From the NCBI RefSeq assembly GCF_001466305.1, contig NZ_JWID01000001.1, positions 182,085-246,084 of the forward strand: a stretch of 64,000 bases of DNA, read 5' to 3'. Positions 1-9,253 of this stretch are shown here, piece by piece. Below the pieces are notes generated by a model. It ran no database searches. It saw only the letters and a list, made by a program, of their open reading frames with translations, and was not told the origin of the DNA. A program made the translations under genes and the position numbers. The DNA comes from Defluviitalea phaphyphila (GTDB taxonomy: Bacteria > Bacillota > Clostridia > Lachnospirales > Defluviitaleaceae). Each line of letters starts with the position of its first letter. Within the stretch, counting starts at the first letter, position 1.

Positions 1-217
1 GTATAATAACTTTTTTCCCATTTATTAATATTTCTCCTTCATCCGGTGAATATATCCCAGAAAGCATATTCATTAGTGTTGTTTTTCCACTTCCATTTTC
101 TCCAAGTATCGATAATATTTCTCCTTTTTTTACTTTAAGGTTCACATTATCATTGGCGATCACTTTCCCAAACCTTTTTGAAACATTTTTTACTTCAACA
201 GCATAATTTTCTACCAT
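1..217 (-). CDS. ABC transporter ATP-binding protein, BMP/nucleoside importer type (partial)
   Basis: N-terminal 72 residues of an ABC ATPase; the rest lies beyond the left edge. The Walker A motif GENGSGKTT is at about residues 39-47, preceded by the usual EVKNVSKRFG start. An AAGGAGG site precedes the ATG. The gene directly follows a BMP-family binding protein, so it is most likely the (often double-domain) ATPase of a nucleoside/purine importer of the BmpABC/YufNOPQ kind. Substrate is inferred from the neighbour only. Confidence 0.85.
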   Translation of the reverse strand, partial: MVENYAVEVKNVSKRFGKVIANDNVNLKVKKGEILSILGENGSGKTTLMNMLSGIYSPDEGEILINGKKVII

Positions 218-314
218 AAATTAATCCTCCTTAATGTAAATGCAGAACTGTATTTAACAATTCTGCATTCACTGTATAATTAAAGGCTATTATATAATTT
301 TGTTACATTATTTA

Positions 315-1583
315 TTAATCAGTTGTTAATTCAGTAATACCATCTATCCTAAGGTCAAAGGAAGGTGCTGATTTAAGTTCAGATTCATGAAAATAACCAT
401 CAAATACATATTCTTTATATTTTGCATAATTTTCATCTGTTTCCATTAAATCTTCAATTGAAGAACCATTTATGGTAAATGTAGATGTATCAAACACATG
501 TAATTCTCCTGACTTAATTGCTTCTTCCACTTCTGCAACCTTTTCAGCTGTACCTTCAGGAACTATATTTTCATTTAATTCTGTAATTGACACTGCTCCT
601 TCAGCAAATCCTTCAGACCAATCTGCTGGAAGTTTTCCACCTTCCATTACTGTTTTAACTGCATATGTATAATAAACTCCCCAATTATTAGCAGCTGATG
701 TCAAAGCTGTATTTGGAGCAACGGAAGTCATATCTACATTATATCCAACTATTGGAACTCCATTAGCTTCACATGCTGTAGCTCCTCCTGTTGTATCAGC
801 ATGTTGACTAATTAATACACAACCATCAGCAATAAGTGCTTCTGCTGTTTCTTTTTCTAATGTCATATCTGCCCAACTATTTGTATATTGTACTTCCATT
901 GTTGCTGTTTCACATACACTTCTTACCCCTAAGAAAAAGGCTGTATATCCACTAACTACTTCAGCATAAGGATATGCTCCAATGTATCCTATTTTACACT
1001 CATCTTCTGTAATAATTCCATCTGCAATCATTTCATTCAATTTTAATCCAGCTACAACACCTGCTACATATCGTGCTTCATAAACATCTGTGAAATAATT
1101 ACATATATTATCCAGTCCACTTGCTGCCGCTTGATAACCTGTCGCATGAGCAAATTGAATATCTGGATATTCACTTGCTGCCTGAATTGTATAATCTTCA
1201 TGTCCAAAACTTGTAGTAAAAATAATGTCACAACCTTGTTCTGCTAAATCAACTATTGCATCATAACATGTTTCGTTTTCTGGAATATTGGTTTTTTCAA
1301 TAATTTGTTCATCGCTTAATCCTAAAGCTTCTTGCATACTATCTATACCTTTCATATGCGCTTCAGTATATCCTTCATTTTCATCTCCAATATAAACAAC
1401 CCCTACCTTAAAATCATTAGAAGAATCAGAGACTTCAGATGAATTATCTGCAACGTCAGATTTTGTTGTTTCTGATGAATCTGATGTTGATGAATCTGAC
1501 GTTGATGTGCTTGTTCCACATCCTGCTAATGTAATCACCATTAATATAAATATTAAACCTACAGATAAAATTTTCTTTTTCAT
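315..1583 (-). CDS. BMP family ABC transporter substrate-binding lipoprotein
   Basis: A 422-aa secreted lipoprotein. The signal peptide ends in a LAGC lipobox (cysteine near residue 22), followed by a Ser/Thr/Asp-rich linker of about 35 residues and then a PnrA/BMP-type periplasmic-binding fold (KVGVVYIGDENEGYTEAH near residue 60, IIFTTSFGHEDY, YPDIQFAHATGY). BMP proteins bind nucleosides or purines and feed an ABC importer. Its ATPase follows about 100 bases downstream. An AAAAGGAGG site precedes the ATG. Upstream lie its own promoter and a leader terminator. In this setting it probably brings in the nucleoside or base handled by the neighbouring amidohydrolases; the exact ligand cannot be read from sequence. 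Confidence 0.88.
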   Translation of the reverse strand: MKKKILSVGLIFILMVITLAGCGTSTSTSDSSTSDSSETTKSDVADNSSEVSDSSNDFKVGVVYIGDENEGYTEAHMKGIDSMQEALGLSDEQIIEKTNIPENETCYDAIVDLAEQGCDIIFTTSFGHEDYTIQAASEYPDIQFAHATGYQAAASGLDNICNYFTDVYEARYVAGVVAGLKLNEMIADGIITEDECKIGYIGAYPYAEVVSGYTAFFLGVRSVCETATMEVQYTNSWADMTLEKETAEALIADGCVLISQHADTTGGATACEANGVPIVGYNVDMTSVAPNTALTSAANNWGVYYTYAVKTVMEGGKLPADWSEGFAEGAVSITELNENIVPEGTAEKVAEVEEAIKSGELHVFDTSTFTINGSSIEDLMETDENYAKYKEYVFDGYFHESELKSAPSFDLRIDGITELTTD

Positions 1584-1626
1584 AATATTTTCCTCCTTTT
1601 AATCTTTATAAAAATTCATAAATAAA

Positions 1627-1661
1627 AAAGGAGTCACGTATTTTTCACACGTAACTCCTTT
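1627..1661 (-). terminator. Leader terminator upstream of the BMP gene
   Basis: Inverted repeat AAAGGAGT-ACGT / ACGT-ACTCCTTT, 13 bp with one mismatch, followed on the minus strand by a T-run. It lies between the BMP promoter (1709-1737) and the gene, so new transcripts must read through it. It could also end the upstream ygeX-ridA transcript. Confidence 0.7.
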
Positions 1662-1708
1662 GTCACTTTGCTACTTATATTTTATTCAAACCTATTTTAT
1701 TAAAAAGT

Positions 1709-1737
1709 ATTTTATCATTTGATAAAATATTTGTCAA
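1709..1737 (-). promoter_or_regulatory. Sigma-A promoter and palindrome for the BMP transporter unit
   Basis: TTGACA (1732-1737), 17-bp spacer, TAAAAT (1709-1714) with TGA just before the -10. The stretch 1709-1728 is a perfect palindrome (ATTTTATCA-TT-TGATAAAAT) covering the -10 and most of the spacer, a good candidate operator. Confidence 0.7.
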
Positions 1738-1779
1738 TATTTTTATTAATTATTTGTATTTATTACTTTATTTAGATAT

Positions 1780-2154
1780 CTATTTTACTGCTATTGCTTC
1801 AATTTCTATAAGTGCATTTTTAGGTAATTTAGAAACCTCAACAGCACTTCTACAAGGATATTCTCCATCAAAAAACTCAGCATAAATCTCATTTATTTTT
1901 GAAAAATTATCCATATTAGTCGTAAAAATTGTAGTTTTAACAATATCTTTAGATGTACAATTTGCCTCTTTCAATATTTCCATAACATTTTTTAAGGATT
2001 GTCTTGTTTGTTCTTCTATTGTATTAGGCATTTCTCCGTCTATAGGATTAATTGGAAGTTGTCCTGAAACAAACACTAAATTTCCTACAATTTTCCCTTG
2101 TGAATATGGTCCTATTGCAATAGGAGCTTTATTTGTCGAAATTATTTTTCTCAT
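1780..2154 (-). CDS. ridA: RidA family enamine/imine deaminase
   Basis: A 124-aa RidA (YjgF/YER057c/UK114) protein. It opens MRKIISTNKAPIAIGPYSQG and carries the conserved arginine in the YPCRSAVEV segment and a C-terminal IEIEAIAVK, all family hallmarks. RidA hydrolyses reactive 2-aminoacrylate and other enamines/imines to ketoacid and ammonia. That fits exactly downstream of a diaminopropionate ammonia-lyase, which releases 2-aminoacrylate. A longer frame upstream would start at a TTG; the MRKII start gives the normal family length. The strong Shine-Dalgarno at 2203-2209 belongs to a 7-codon ORF, not to this start, and a hairpin lies between them. Confidence 0.9.
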   Translation of the reverse strand: MRKIISTNKAPIAIGPYSQGKIVGNLVFVSGQLPINPIDGEMPNTIEEQTRQSLKNVMEILKEANCTSKDIVKTTIFTTNMDNFSKINEIYAEFFDGEYPCRSAVEVSKLPKNALIEIEAIAVK

Positions 2155-2163
2155 AATATATAG

Positions 2164-2197
2164 CACATGGACTTTAATATACAAAATCCATGTCCAT
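2164..2197 (-). promoter_or_regulatory. Seven-codon ORF and hairpin in front of ridA
   Basis: After an AAAGGAG site (2203-2209) there is a complete mini-ORF, MDMDFVY and stop (2174-2197). The arms ACATGGA and TCCATGT (about 2164-2170 and 2186-2192) can form a hairpin ending shortly before the ridA start. This could couple or hide ridA translation; it may also be chance. Confidence 0.35.
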
Positions 2198-2211
2198 TTT
2201 CACTCCTTTCT

Positions 2212-3432
2212 TTATTTAGTAGACAAATAAGAGTAAGCACCATTCCAAACAACATTTCTATAATTAACGGGATCTGTATCTCCCTCTGTTGAAAAAATTA
2301 AAACTTTTGAATCTTTATTTAGTTTAGCTTCTTTTCTAAAAGATAAATATTTTTCATCACTCATTATTGTACTAATTAGTCCCATACCAATTGCTCCGGA
2401 TTCTCCAGATATAATTTGTTTATCTCCTTTTAATGGAGCTCCTAACATTCTCATTCCTTTAGCTGCTACCCAATCTGGACATGATACAAACAAATCTACA
2501 TGATTTCTTAAAATATCCCAAGAAATTGTATTAGGTTCTCCGCAAGCAAGTCCTGCCATAATTGTAGATAAATCTCCTTTAACTGTATGTATTTCTCCAT
2601 CTGCTTTTATTGCACTTTGGTATAAACAATCTGCTGCTTGTGCTTCCATTACAATGAAAATAGGTGGATCATCATAAAATAAATTTGCAAAATATCCTAC
2701 AACAGCTCCAGCCAAGGAGCCAACTCCTGCTTGAATAAAAATGTGGCTAGGTCTATTAATTTCTAATTCTTTCATTTGTTCATATGCTTCTTTTGCCATA
2801 GTACCATAGCCCTGCATAATCCATCCAGGAATTTCTTCATATCCTTCCCAGGCAGTATCTTGAATTACCACTCCTCGTTTACTCATCTTAGCTTCCTTAG
2901 CAACTAATCTAACACAATCATCATAATTTAAATCTTCTATAGATACTTCTGCATTTTCTTTTTTTATATTCTCTAATCTTGCTTTTACTGTTCCTTTGGG
3001 CATACGTACCACTGATTTTTGTCCTAACTTATTTGCTGCCCAAGCTACTCCTCGTCCATGATTTCCATCTGTAGCGGTAAAAAAAGTAACTTGTCCAAAT
3101 TCATCTTTTAGTTTTTGTGATGTTAAAAAATTATAATCTACTTCTAAAATATCTTTTCCTATTTCTTTTGATATATATTTTCCTATAGCAAATGAGCTTC
3201 CTAATACTTTAAAAGCATTTAATCCAAAACGATAAGATTCATCCTTAACTAATAATTCACCAATTCCTAAGTATTCAGCCATCTTTTTTAATCTTATCAA
3301 AGGAGTAGCATTATATTCTGGAAAACTTTTATGAAACTTATATGATATTTCAATATTATCTTTAGACATTAATTTTAAATATTTATCTTCAGTTTTTGGT
3401 ATAGAATTTTTTACCCACTTTATTTCAGACAT
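2212..3432 (-). CDS. ygeX: 2,3-diaminopropionate ammonia-lyase (YgeX type)
   Basis: A 406-aa PLP-dependent beta-family lyase. The PLP lysine lies in SYRFGLNAFKVLGSS near residue 70, followed by FFTATDGNHGRGVAWAA (substrate loop) and glycine-rich SGESGAIG near the C terminus. It converts 2,3-diaminopropionate to pyruvate and two ammonia. The start MSEIKW is set by GGAGG seven bases upstream; a GTG 24 bases earlier has no such site. It sits in one run with a YgeY-type hydrolase, a D-aminoacylase-like enzyme and RidA. YgeX/YgeY pairs are known from the E. coli ygeWXY region and from anaerobic purine-breakdown clusters of gut bacteria. Pyruvate production would be the energy-yielding end of this island. 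Confidence 0.9.
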   Translation of the reverse strand: MSEIKWVKNSIPKTEDKYLKLMSKDNIEISYKFHKSFPEYNATPLIRLKKMAEYLGIGELLVKDESYRFGLNAFKVLGSSFAIGKYISKEIGKDILEVDYNFLTSQKLKDEFGQVTFFTATDGNHGRGVAWAANKLGQKSVVRMPKGTVKARLENIKKENAEVSIEDLNYDDCVRLVAKEAKMSKRGVVIQDTAWEGYEEIPGWIMQGYGTMAKEAYEQMKELEINRPSHIFIQAGVGSLAGAVVGYFANLFYDDPPIFIVMEAQAADCLYQSAIKADGEIHTVKGDLSTIMAGLACGEPNTISWDILRNHVDLFVSCPDWVAAKGMRMLGAPLKGDKQIISGESGAIGMGLISTIMSDEKYLSFRKEAKLNKDSKVLIFSTEGDTDPVNYRNVVWNGAYSYLSTK

Positions 3433-3489
3433 TTTGTTACCTCCAAATATAAACACTAATCTAAATAGATTACATTTTTATTTCTAATT

Positions 3490-5073
3490 TTATCTATATA
3501 TAACAGACCCATTCCTTTTACCAGTGTGATTACTATTCTCTACTTCTATAATTCCATTTACAAATACATAATCAATCCCAACTGGAAATGCTATTGGATT
3601 TTCAAAAGTTGCAACATCAGCTATAGTATTAGGATCAAAAATTACTAAATCTGCATAATATCCTTTTTTTAAATACCCCCTCTTTTTAAGATTAAAAGTA
3701 TCTGCTGCTTTACCTGTCATTTTTCGAATAGCTTCTTCTAAAGAAATAATTTTTTCTTCTCTATAATATTTTCTTAAAAATCGAGGAAAAGAACCATATA
3801 CACGAGGATGGGGTTTTCCAGGTCCAAGTAAACCATCTGTACAAAGATTCATCTCTTCACACTTAATAAATAACTTAACATTTTCTTCTGTTCCATAGTA
3901 ATCTACCATTCCTACGGAATTCTGTTCATCTAATATTAAATCATATGAAGCATTATAAGGATCTTTCCCTTGCATTTCAGCTATTTCTAATAATGATTTC
4001 CCTAAAAATTTTTCATTTTCTTTTTTAGTTACACTAGTTATAAATATCTTATCGAATCCTGCAAAATCTATAAAATTATCCCATTCAGTATTAGTTTTTA
4101 TATCTTCTGTTATCTTTTCTCTTTCTACAGGGTCTTTTAAACGTTCCATTAATTTATCATTCCCACCATCATGTACCCATGGTGGTAAAATAACTCCTAA
4201 TGTAGTGCTACCTGCAATATATGGATATTGATCAAAAGATACACTTATGCCTTCTTTCTCTGCCTTATGAATCATCTCTATTAAGTATTCTGCTTTATCC
4301 CAAAGCTTTTTTGAACAGATTTTAAAATGAGAAAAATGTATCTTAACTCCTGATTTTTCCCCTATTTCAAAAGTTTCTTCCATTGATTTTATAATATTAT
4401 TTCCTTCACTTCTCTGATGAGTTACAAAAATTCCATCATATTCTTTTACAGCTTTACACAATTCAATTAATTCTTTTGTATTGGCATATGTACAAGGAGT
4501 ATAAATAAGTCCTGTAGACATACCTATAGCCCCTGATTCCATTTCTCTTCTTATAACATCTTTCATTTTTTCTATTTCCTGTTCAGTAGCCGGGCGATCA
4601 TCAAGTCCCATAACTTCCATTCTAACATTCCCATGTGGAATAAGATAACATAAATTAGAACCAGGTTTTACATTATATAAAAGTTTAAGATAACCTTTTG
4701 TAGTCTTATAGTTCCAATCTATTTTATCTGAGTATCCATTAATTCCAGAAATGTTTCTTCTCCAAACATCGATATATTTTTCTGGTAATGGAGCCATTGA
4801 AATTCCATCTTGTCCTAAAACTTCTGTTGTAATTCCCTGCATAATCTTAGGCAATATTCTCGGGTCTTCAAAAACCATTAAATCTGAGTGACTGTGAGTA
4901 TCAATAAATCCAGGAGAAACCACTTTTCCCTTTGCATCAATTACTATGTCATATGTTAAATCTGGTACATTCCCAACTCCAATAATTAAATCATCCTGTA
5001 TTGCAATACTGCCTTTATAACTTTTTTCTCCACTTCCATCAATAATTATTGCATTTTCAATTTTTGTTAACAC
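3490..5073 (-). CDS. N-acyl-D-amino-acid deacylase family amidohydrolase
   Basis: A 527-aa metal-dependent amidohydrolase. The HSHSD metal motif is near residue 61, IGMSTGLIYTPCTYA in the middle, and HPRVYGSFPRFLRKY near residue 425, the signature stretch of D-aminoacylases (DAN family). C-terminal beta-sandwich segments (KGYYADLVIFDP) are present. The start is GTG, with AGAGGTGATAAT in front. It lies between ygeY and ygeX, the position where purine-type clusters carry a hydantoinase/dihydropyrimidinase. It may therefore open a ring or deacylate an intermediate leading to 2,3-diaminopropionate. That role is inference; the family assignment is firm. Confidence 0.85.
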   Translation of the reverse strand: MLTKIENAIIIDGSGEKSYKGSIAIQDDLIIGVGNVPDLTYDIVIDAKGKVVSPGFIDTHSHSDLMVFEDPRILPKIMQGITTEVLGQDGISMAPLPEKYIDVWRRNISGINGYSDKIDWNYKTTKGYLKLLYNVKPGSNLCYLIPHGNVRMEVMGLDDRPATEQEIEKMKDVIRREMESGAIGMSTGLIYTPCTYANTKELIELCKAVKEYDGIFVTHQRSEGNNIIKSMEETFEIGEKSGVKIHFSHFKICSKKLWDKAEYLIEMIHKAEKEGISVSFDQYPYIAGSTTLGVILPPWVHDGGNDKLMERLKDPVEREKITEDIKTNTEWDNFIDFAGFDKIFITSVTKKENEKFLGKSLLEIAEMQGKDPYNASYDLILDEQNSVGMVDYYGTEENVKLFIKCEEMNLCTDGLLGPGKPHPRVYGSFPRFLRKYYREEKIISLEEAIRKMTGKAADTFNLKKRGYLKKGYYADLVIFDPNTIADVATFENPIAFPVGIDYVFVNGIIEVENSNHTGKRNGSVIYR

Positions 5074-5083
5074 ATTATCACCT

Positions 5084-6268
5084 CTATTTAAGTAACGCTC
5101 TCATAATGTGATAATAACAATCAGCAGCTTTCTCTAATTGTTCTATTTCTATATACTCATCTATAGTATGAGCTAAACTTTCTATTGAGGGCCCCATTCC
5201 AAGAGTAGGAATTCCTGCTTCTCCTGCATAATGACTACCATTTGTACAGAAATTATATTGAGAAATAGCTGGACTGTATCCATTATTTTCTAATTCTATT
5301 TTTACATCTTGTATGAATTTTTCTTCTTTATCATACAGCCATCCAGGGAAAAAACGTTCACTTTCAATTTTGTTTCCTGTATAACACAACTCATTCCCTA
5401 CAGCATACGAAACCTTTGCCTCTAAATTTTTGTCTTTTTCTTTTAATTTTTTTAATACTTTTTCAATGGGTTCAAGAACACTTTCTTTAGTTTCCCCAAC
5501 TAATAAACGACGATCATATGTTGCTCTGCAATATTGAGGAACAACTGAAGCTCCCGGATATGGACTTGAAATAATATCAGTTAATTCTAAAATTCCTTTA
5601 CCTAAAACAGGATGTTCGTTAGGAACAATATCAGAAATAGCTTTTATTACATTCATCATATTATAAACTGCATTTATTCCTTTTTCAGGATTAGCTGAAT
5701 GTGCAGGTATCCCAAAAGTTTCTACAACTATTTCTGCACGTCCCCTTTGTCCAATTTTAATATCCAAGTTTGAAGCTTCTCCAATGATTACATAATCCGG
5801 TTTTACATATTTGCTAATTTCTCTTGCAGCAACTCCTTCAAAACATTCTTCATGTACTACTCCTGCCACATATATTTCTCCAGGAAAATTTCTATTTGTA
5901 TCTTCTGCAAAATAGCTTGCTGCAGATACAAACGCTGCTACTGCTCCTTTCATATCACTTGACCCTCTACCATATAATTTGCCATCAATGATTTCTGGAT
6001 TAAACGGGTCATGTTCCCATTTATTTTCTTCTTCTACAGGAACAGTATCTACATGCCCATCAAAAAGAATTTTTTTACCTGGTAATTTCCCTGATATCTT
6101 ACCTATAATACTTCCATAATCATCAATAATTATTTCATCAAAACCTTTTTTTATCATAAAACTCTTTAGTATATCAATGACATTTTTCTCTTCTCCTGAA
6201 TAACTTTTTTGGGAAATTAATTTCTTACATAATTCAACTACTTCCTCTTTTCTTTTATTAGAAAGCAT
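5084..6268 (-). CDS. ygeY: YgeY-type M20 family metallohydrolase
   Basis: A 394-aa M20 peptidase/deacylase. Metal ligands are visible in GHVDTVP near residue 70, GRGSSDMKGA (Asp about 105), HEE near residue 140, and a C-terminal histidine in SLAHTIDEYI. It resembles the YgeY subgroup that travels with ygeX rather than ArgE or DapE proper. AGAGG eight bases upstream of the ATG selects MLSNKRK; a GTG nine bases earlier overlaps that site. It is the first gene of a ygeY-aminoacylase-ygeX-ridA run and has its own promoter and leader terminator. Probable role: hydrolysis of an amide or ureido intermediate to yield 2,3-diaminopropionate. Confidence 0.87.
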   Translation of the reverse strand: MLSNKRKEEVVELCKKLISQKSYSGEEKNVIDILKSFMIKKGFDEIIIDDYGSIIGKISGKLPGKKILFDGHVDTVPVEEENKWEHDPFNPEIIDGKLYGRGSSDMKGAVAAFVSAASYFAEDTNRNFPGEIYVAGVVHEECFEGVAAREISKYVKPDYVIIGEASNLDIKIGQRGRAEIVVETFGIPAHSANPEKGINAVYNMMNVIKAISDIVPNEHPVLGKGILELTDIISSPYPGASVVPQYCRATYDRRLLVGETKESVLEPIEKVLKKLKEKDKNLEAKVSYAVGNELCYTGNKIESERFFPGWLYDKEEKFIQDVKIELENNGYSPAISQYNFCTNGSHYAGEAGIPTLGMGPSIESLAHTIDEYIEIEQLEKAADCYYHIMRALLK

Positions 6269-6294
6269 CTTTTTCACCTCTAGATTTAATTAAA

Positions 6295-6332
6295 AAGGAG
6301 TAATCTTAGACCTTATCTAAGATTACTCCCTT
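6295..6332 (-). terminator. Leader terminator upstream of ygeY
   Basis: Perfect 13-bp stem GGAGTAATCTTAG (6297-6309) / CTAAGATTACTCC (6317-6329) with a T-run on the minus strand. It lies downstream of the ygeY promoter (6401-6429) and 25 bases before the ygeY start, so it can act as an attenuator as well as ending the permease-deaminase transcript. Confidence 0.75.
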
Positions 6333-6400
6333 GTAATCATTTGTTTGACAATCTATTATTACAATATGTCAACTCCAAAACATATAAAAATTTTAAAATA

Positions 6401-6429
6401 ATTTTATCATATAACCAAATTTTTTTCAA
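6401..6429 (-). promoter_or_regulatory. Sigma-A promoter of the ygeY operon
   Basis: TTGAAA (6424-6429), 17-bp spacer, TAAAAT (6401-6406) with TGA before the -10. The ATGATAAAAT element matches the BMP promoter. The leader then has a TTGACA/TGTCAA stem before the terminator. Confidence 0.65.
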
Positions 6430-6474
6430 TATAAACTCTTTAATAATTTTCAAATTTAAATAAATAAATTTATT

Positions 6475-7743
6475 TTACTTTTTAAAATCAATATTTTTAA
6501 TCTCTCCATCTAAGTTTATAATTGTTTCACTTGGCTTTGTTTTTGATATAATATTCCCATTTCTAATAGAATAAAGTACTGGTACTTGACGTCTAATTGC
6601 ATCATATTCATCTTCTGCTGGTAAAATGATAAAGTTGGCTGGTTTACCTTCTTCTATTCCATATTCATTTAAAATATGTAAAGTCTTAGCACTATTATAA
6701 GTAATTAAATTTATAGAATTTTTAATTTCTTCATATCCCATCATTTGACATACATGAAGACCCATATGTAATACTTGAAGCATATTAGCTGTTCCAAGAG
6801 GATACCAGGGATCAAAAATATCATCATGACCAAAACATACATTCATTCCCGCCTGCATTAATTCCTTTACTCTTGTCACTCCTCTTCTTTTTGGATAAAT
6901 ATCAAATCTACCTTGAAGATGTATGTTAACTAAGGGATTTGCAACAAAATTTATTTCCGAAAGTTTAAGAATTCTAAATAATTTGTAAGCATAAGCATTA
7001 TTATAAGAATGCATTGCCGTTGTATGACTTGCTGTAACTCGACTGCCCATTTCATATTCATAAGCTTTAGTAGCTACAACTTCCACAAATCTTGATTGTT
7101 CATCATCAATTTCATCACAATGAACATCTATTAACTTATCATACTTAGCAGCAAGTTCAAATATTTTTTCAATTGATTTTACTCCATATTCTCTTGTAAA
7201 CTCAAAATGTGGAATAGCACCTACTACATCTGCTCCCATTTTTAAAGCTTGCTCTAATAATTTTAGTCCTTTAGGATATGAAATAATCCCCTCTTGCGGA
7301 AAAGCCACAATTTGAAGAGTAACCCATTTAGATATTTCCTCTTTTACTTCTAGCATTGCCTCTAATGCAGTTAATTTAGGGTCGGTTACATCTACATGAG
7401 TCCGTACAAATTGAATACCATTGGCAATTTGCCATTCTAATGCTTTTTTTGCTCTTTTTTTTACATCATCCTTAGATAACATTTTTTTTCTTTCTGCCCA
7501 ACGTTCAATTCCTTCAAATAACGTTCCGCTTAAATTCCAATTAGGTTCACCAGCTGTAAGCGTAGTATCTAAATGTATATGAGGCTCTACAAAAGGAGGA
7601 ATAGCGATTCCACTTTTTGCATCAATAATATTTTTGTCATTTGGATTATTTATTTTTCTTGCTATTTGTATAATTTTATCGTTTTTTATTAAAATTTCCC
7701 ATAAACCATTGCGTTCTTTCAATCTCACATTTTTAACAATCAT
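6475..7743 (-). CDS. Cytosine deaminase family amidohydrolase (CodA-like)
   Basis: A 422-aa protein aligned by eye to CodA. It has PHIHLD near residue 59, [10 protein letters not shown] near 205, [11 protein letters not shown] near 240, and [13 protein letters not shown] near 305, covering the metal and catalytic residues. CodA enzymes deaminate cytosine, and relatives act on isoguanine, 5-methylcytosine or other purine/pyrimidine bases. The start MIVKNV follows GAAGGTGAAAAA; the upstream TTG in frame lacks a site. It is 23 bases behind an NCS1 permease, the classical codBA pairing. Because the neighbours lead to 2,3-diaminopropionate, a purine-type aminohydrolase role is as likely as cytosine salvage. 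Confidence 0.87.
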   Translation of the reverse strand: MIVKNVRLKERNGLWEILIKNDKIIQIARKINNPNDKNIIDAKSGIAIPPFVEPHIHLDTTLTAGEPNWNLSGTLFEGIERWAERKKMLSKDDVKKRAKKALEWQIANGIQFVRTHVDVTDPKLTALEAMLEVKEEISKWVTLQIVAFPQEGIISYPKGLKLLEQALKMGADVVGAIPHFEFTREYGVKSIEKIFELAAKYDKLIDVHCDEIDDEQSRFVEVVATKAYEYEMGSRVTASHTTAMHSYNNAYAYKLFRILKLSEINFVANPLVNIHLQGRFDIYPKRRGVTRVKELMQAGMNVCFGHDDIFDPWYPLGTANMLQVLHMGLHVCQMMGYEEIKNSINLITYNSAKTLHILNEYGIEEGKPANFIILPAEDEYDAIRRQVPVLYSIRNGNIISKTKPSETIINLDGEIKNIDFKK

Positions 7744-7766
7744 TTTTTCACCTTCTTTAAGCAATT

Positions 7767-9029
7767 TTATCTGCTAACTTTTGGTGTTTCATTAATACTA
7801 TTTTTTTCTAACATTGATATAACCACATAACACAATGCTGCCCCTATAATACCATTTAAAGTTGGTATTCCTGGAACAAATTTTGCAACTATAATACCTA
7901 ATGCCCATGCAACTAGCCCAGTCCATTTTACATCTTTAAATTGAATTGATGTAAAATCTGGATATTTCATTTTTTTGACAATAAAATAATCTGCAATAAT
8001 AATACCGCCTATTGGTGGAATTGCAGACCCAAGAAAAGTAAGCCATCCTACAAAATTATTATACAACCACATAGCTCCAACTGTTCCTACAACTCCATTA
8101 AAAATAACTAATTTATTTTTAGCTATTTTTGTAATATTAGAAAATCCAAGACTAGACGCATATAATGCATTATCATTTGTAGTCCATATATTTAATCCTA
8201 AAACAATAATTGCTGGTAAAATTAACCCTTGCAAAAACATTACTTCTGAGATATCTGATTTTCCCGTAACTGCTGCTCCTACAGCGCCAAATAAAAACAT
8301 TAGTGAATTCCCTAAAAAGAAAGCAATTACTGTCGTAATAACACCTATTATTTTAGTTTTTGAAAATCTTACAAAATCAGGTGTTAATGTCCCTCCACTT
8401 GCAAAAGACCCTACACACATAGTAAGTGCTGTTGCAATAGGTATTGTTTGTGCTGGACTAATACTTAAAAGTCCTTCTAATCCATTAACTGAATCAATTG
8501 CTCTAAATACTGAAAAACTTCCAAGCAATGCGATAGAAGGAACCGCAATAAAACTTAATATAGTTAATGTTTTTATCCCAAAATAAGCAGTAGATGTCAT
8601 TAAGATTCCTGCTATTGCAATTAGTAAATACTCATTAATTCCTGTTACTTTTTGAACAGGAAGAGCAAACATAGCTACCCCAACACCAAACCAACCAACT
8701 TGAGTTGCTCCTAATAGAAGCGAAACCACATAGGACCCTTTTTCGCCAAAAGAATATTTAGAGAGCAAATGAGTAGATAATCCTGTTTCAGAAGCAATAT
8801 ATGCCAAAGCACCAGTATAAGCACCCAATATTAAATTCCCAAATAATACAGCAATTATAAATTGTCTAACATTAAGCCCAGTTCCTAATTCTCCTCCAGT
8901 CCACATACTTGCTGAGAAAAAAGTAAAACCCATCATTACTACAAACATTGACCAAAATCCCTTTTTTTGATTTTGCGGCACTGACTGCAGTGCATAATCA
9001 TGATCTTCTATTTTTACATTCGTATTCAT
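7767..9029 (-). CDS. NCS1 family nucleobase permease (CodB-like)
   Basis: A 420-aa integral membrane protein with about 12 hydrophobic segments. It has the NCS1/CodB features [18 protein letters not shown] near residue 35, an [18 protein letters not shown] loop, and [17 protein letters not shown] near residue 285. NCS1 carriers import cytosine, purines, hydantoins or related compounds with H+ or Na+. The start ATG has TATGGAGG in front. First gene of the unit with the CodA-like enzyme, and preceded by a promoter and leader terminator. It is a second import route next to the BMP/ABC system. Confidence 0.88.
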   Translation of the reverse strand: MNTNVKIEDHDYALQSVPQNQKKGFWSMFVVMMGFTFFSASMWTGGELGTGLNVRQFIIAVLFGNLILGAYTGALAYIASETGLSTHLLSKYSFGEKGSYVVSLLLGATQVGWFGVGVAMFALPVQKVTGINEYLLIAIAGILMTSTAYFGIKTLTILSFIAVPSIALLGSFSVFRAIDSVNGLEGLLSISPAQTIPIATALTMCVGSFASGGTLTPDFVRFSKTKIIGVITTVIAFFLGNSLMFLFGAVGAAVTGKSDISEVMFLQGLILPAIIVLGLNIWTTNDNALYASSLGFSNITKIAKNKLVIFNGVVGTVGAMWLYNNFVGWLTFLGSAIPPIGGIIIADYFIVKKMKYPDFTSIQFKDVKWTGLVAWALGIIVAKFVPGIPTLNGIIGAALCYVVISMLEKNSINETPKVSR

Positions 9030-9183
9030 ATAAATACCTCCATAAACTTAATAATATTTTGTAATCTTAAAATATTTAGGACTAGCTTAATTTTTTAAAT
9101 TAAAAATTAGACCTTATAAACTTTTTTGTAATTATTTATTTGTTTTTGTTATTTTTTATTTTATCTACCACCTTTTGTATAAC

Positions 9184-9220
9184 AAAAAGGCCTGTTCTAT
9201 TGCTAGAACAAGCCTCTTTG
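9184..9220 (-). terminator. Leader terminator upstream of the NCS1 permease
   Basis: A 16-bp stem (9184-9199 / 9204-9219) closed by a GCAA tetraloop on the minus strand, followed by TTTTTG. It starts some 30 bases after the predicted transcription start and about 155 bases before the gene. No other minus-strand gene lies between the promoter and this hairpin, so it can only serve the leader. Confidence 0.75.
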
Positions 9221-9253
9221 CCGTATATTTAAATTTTTAAATAATTTAAACAC

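Noticed and set aside
1633..1654. Leader peptide GTG-AAA-AAT-ACG-TGA after AAAGGAG in the BMP leader
   Set aside because: The AAAGGAG is simply the stem base of the terminator; the other two leaders have no equivalent ORF.
1620..1740. Purine riboswitch in the BMP leader
   Set aside because: Only the terminator hairpin is present; the three-way junction and conserved loop bases of the purine riboswitch cannot be found in the short leader.
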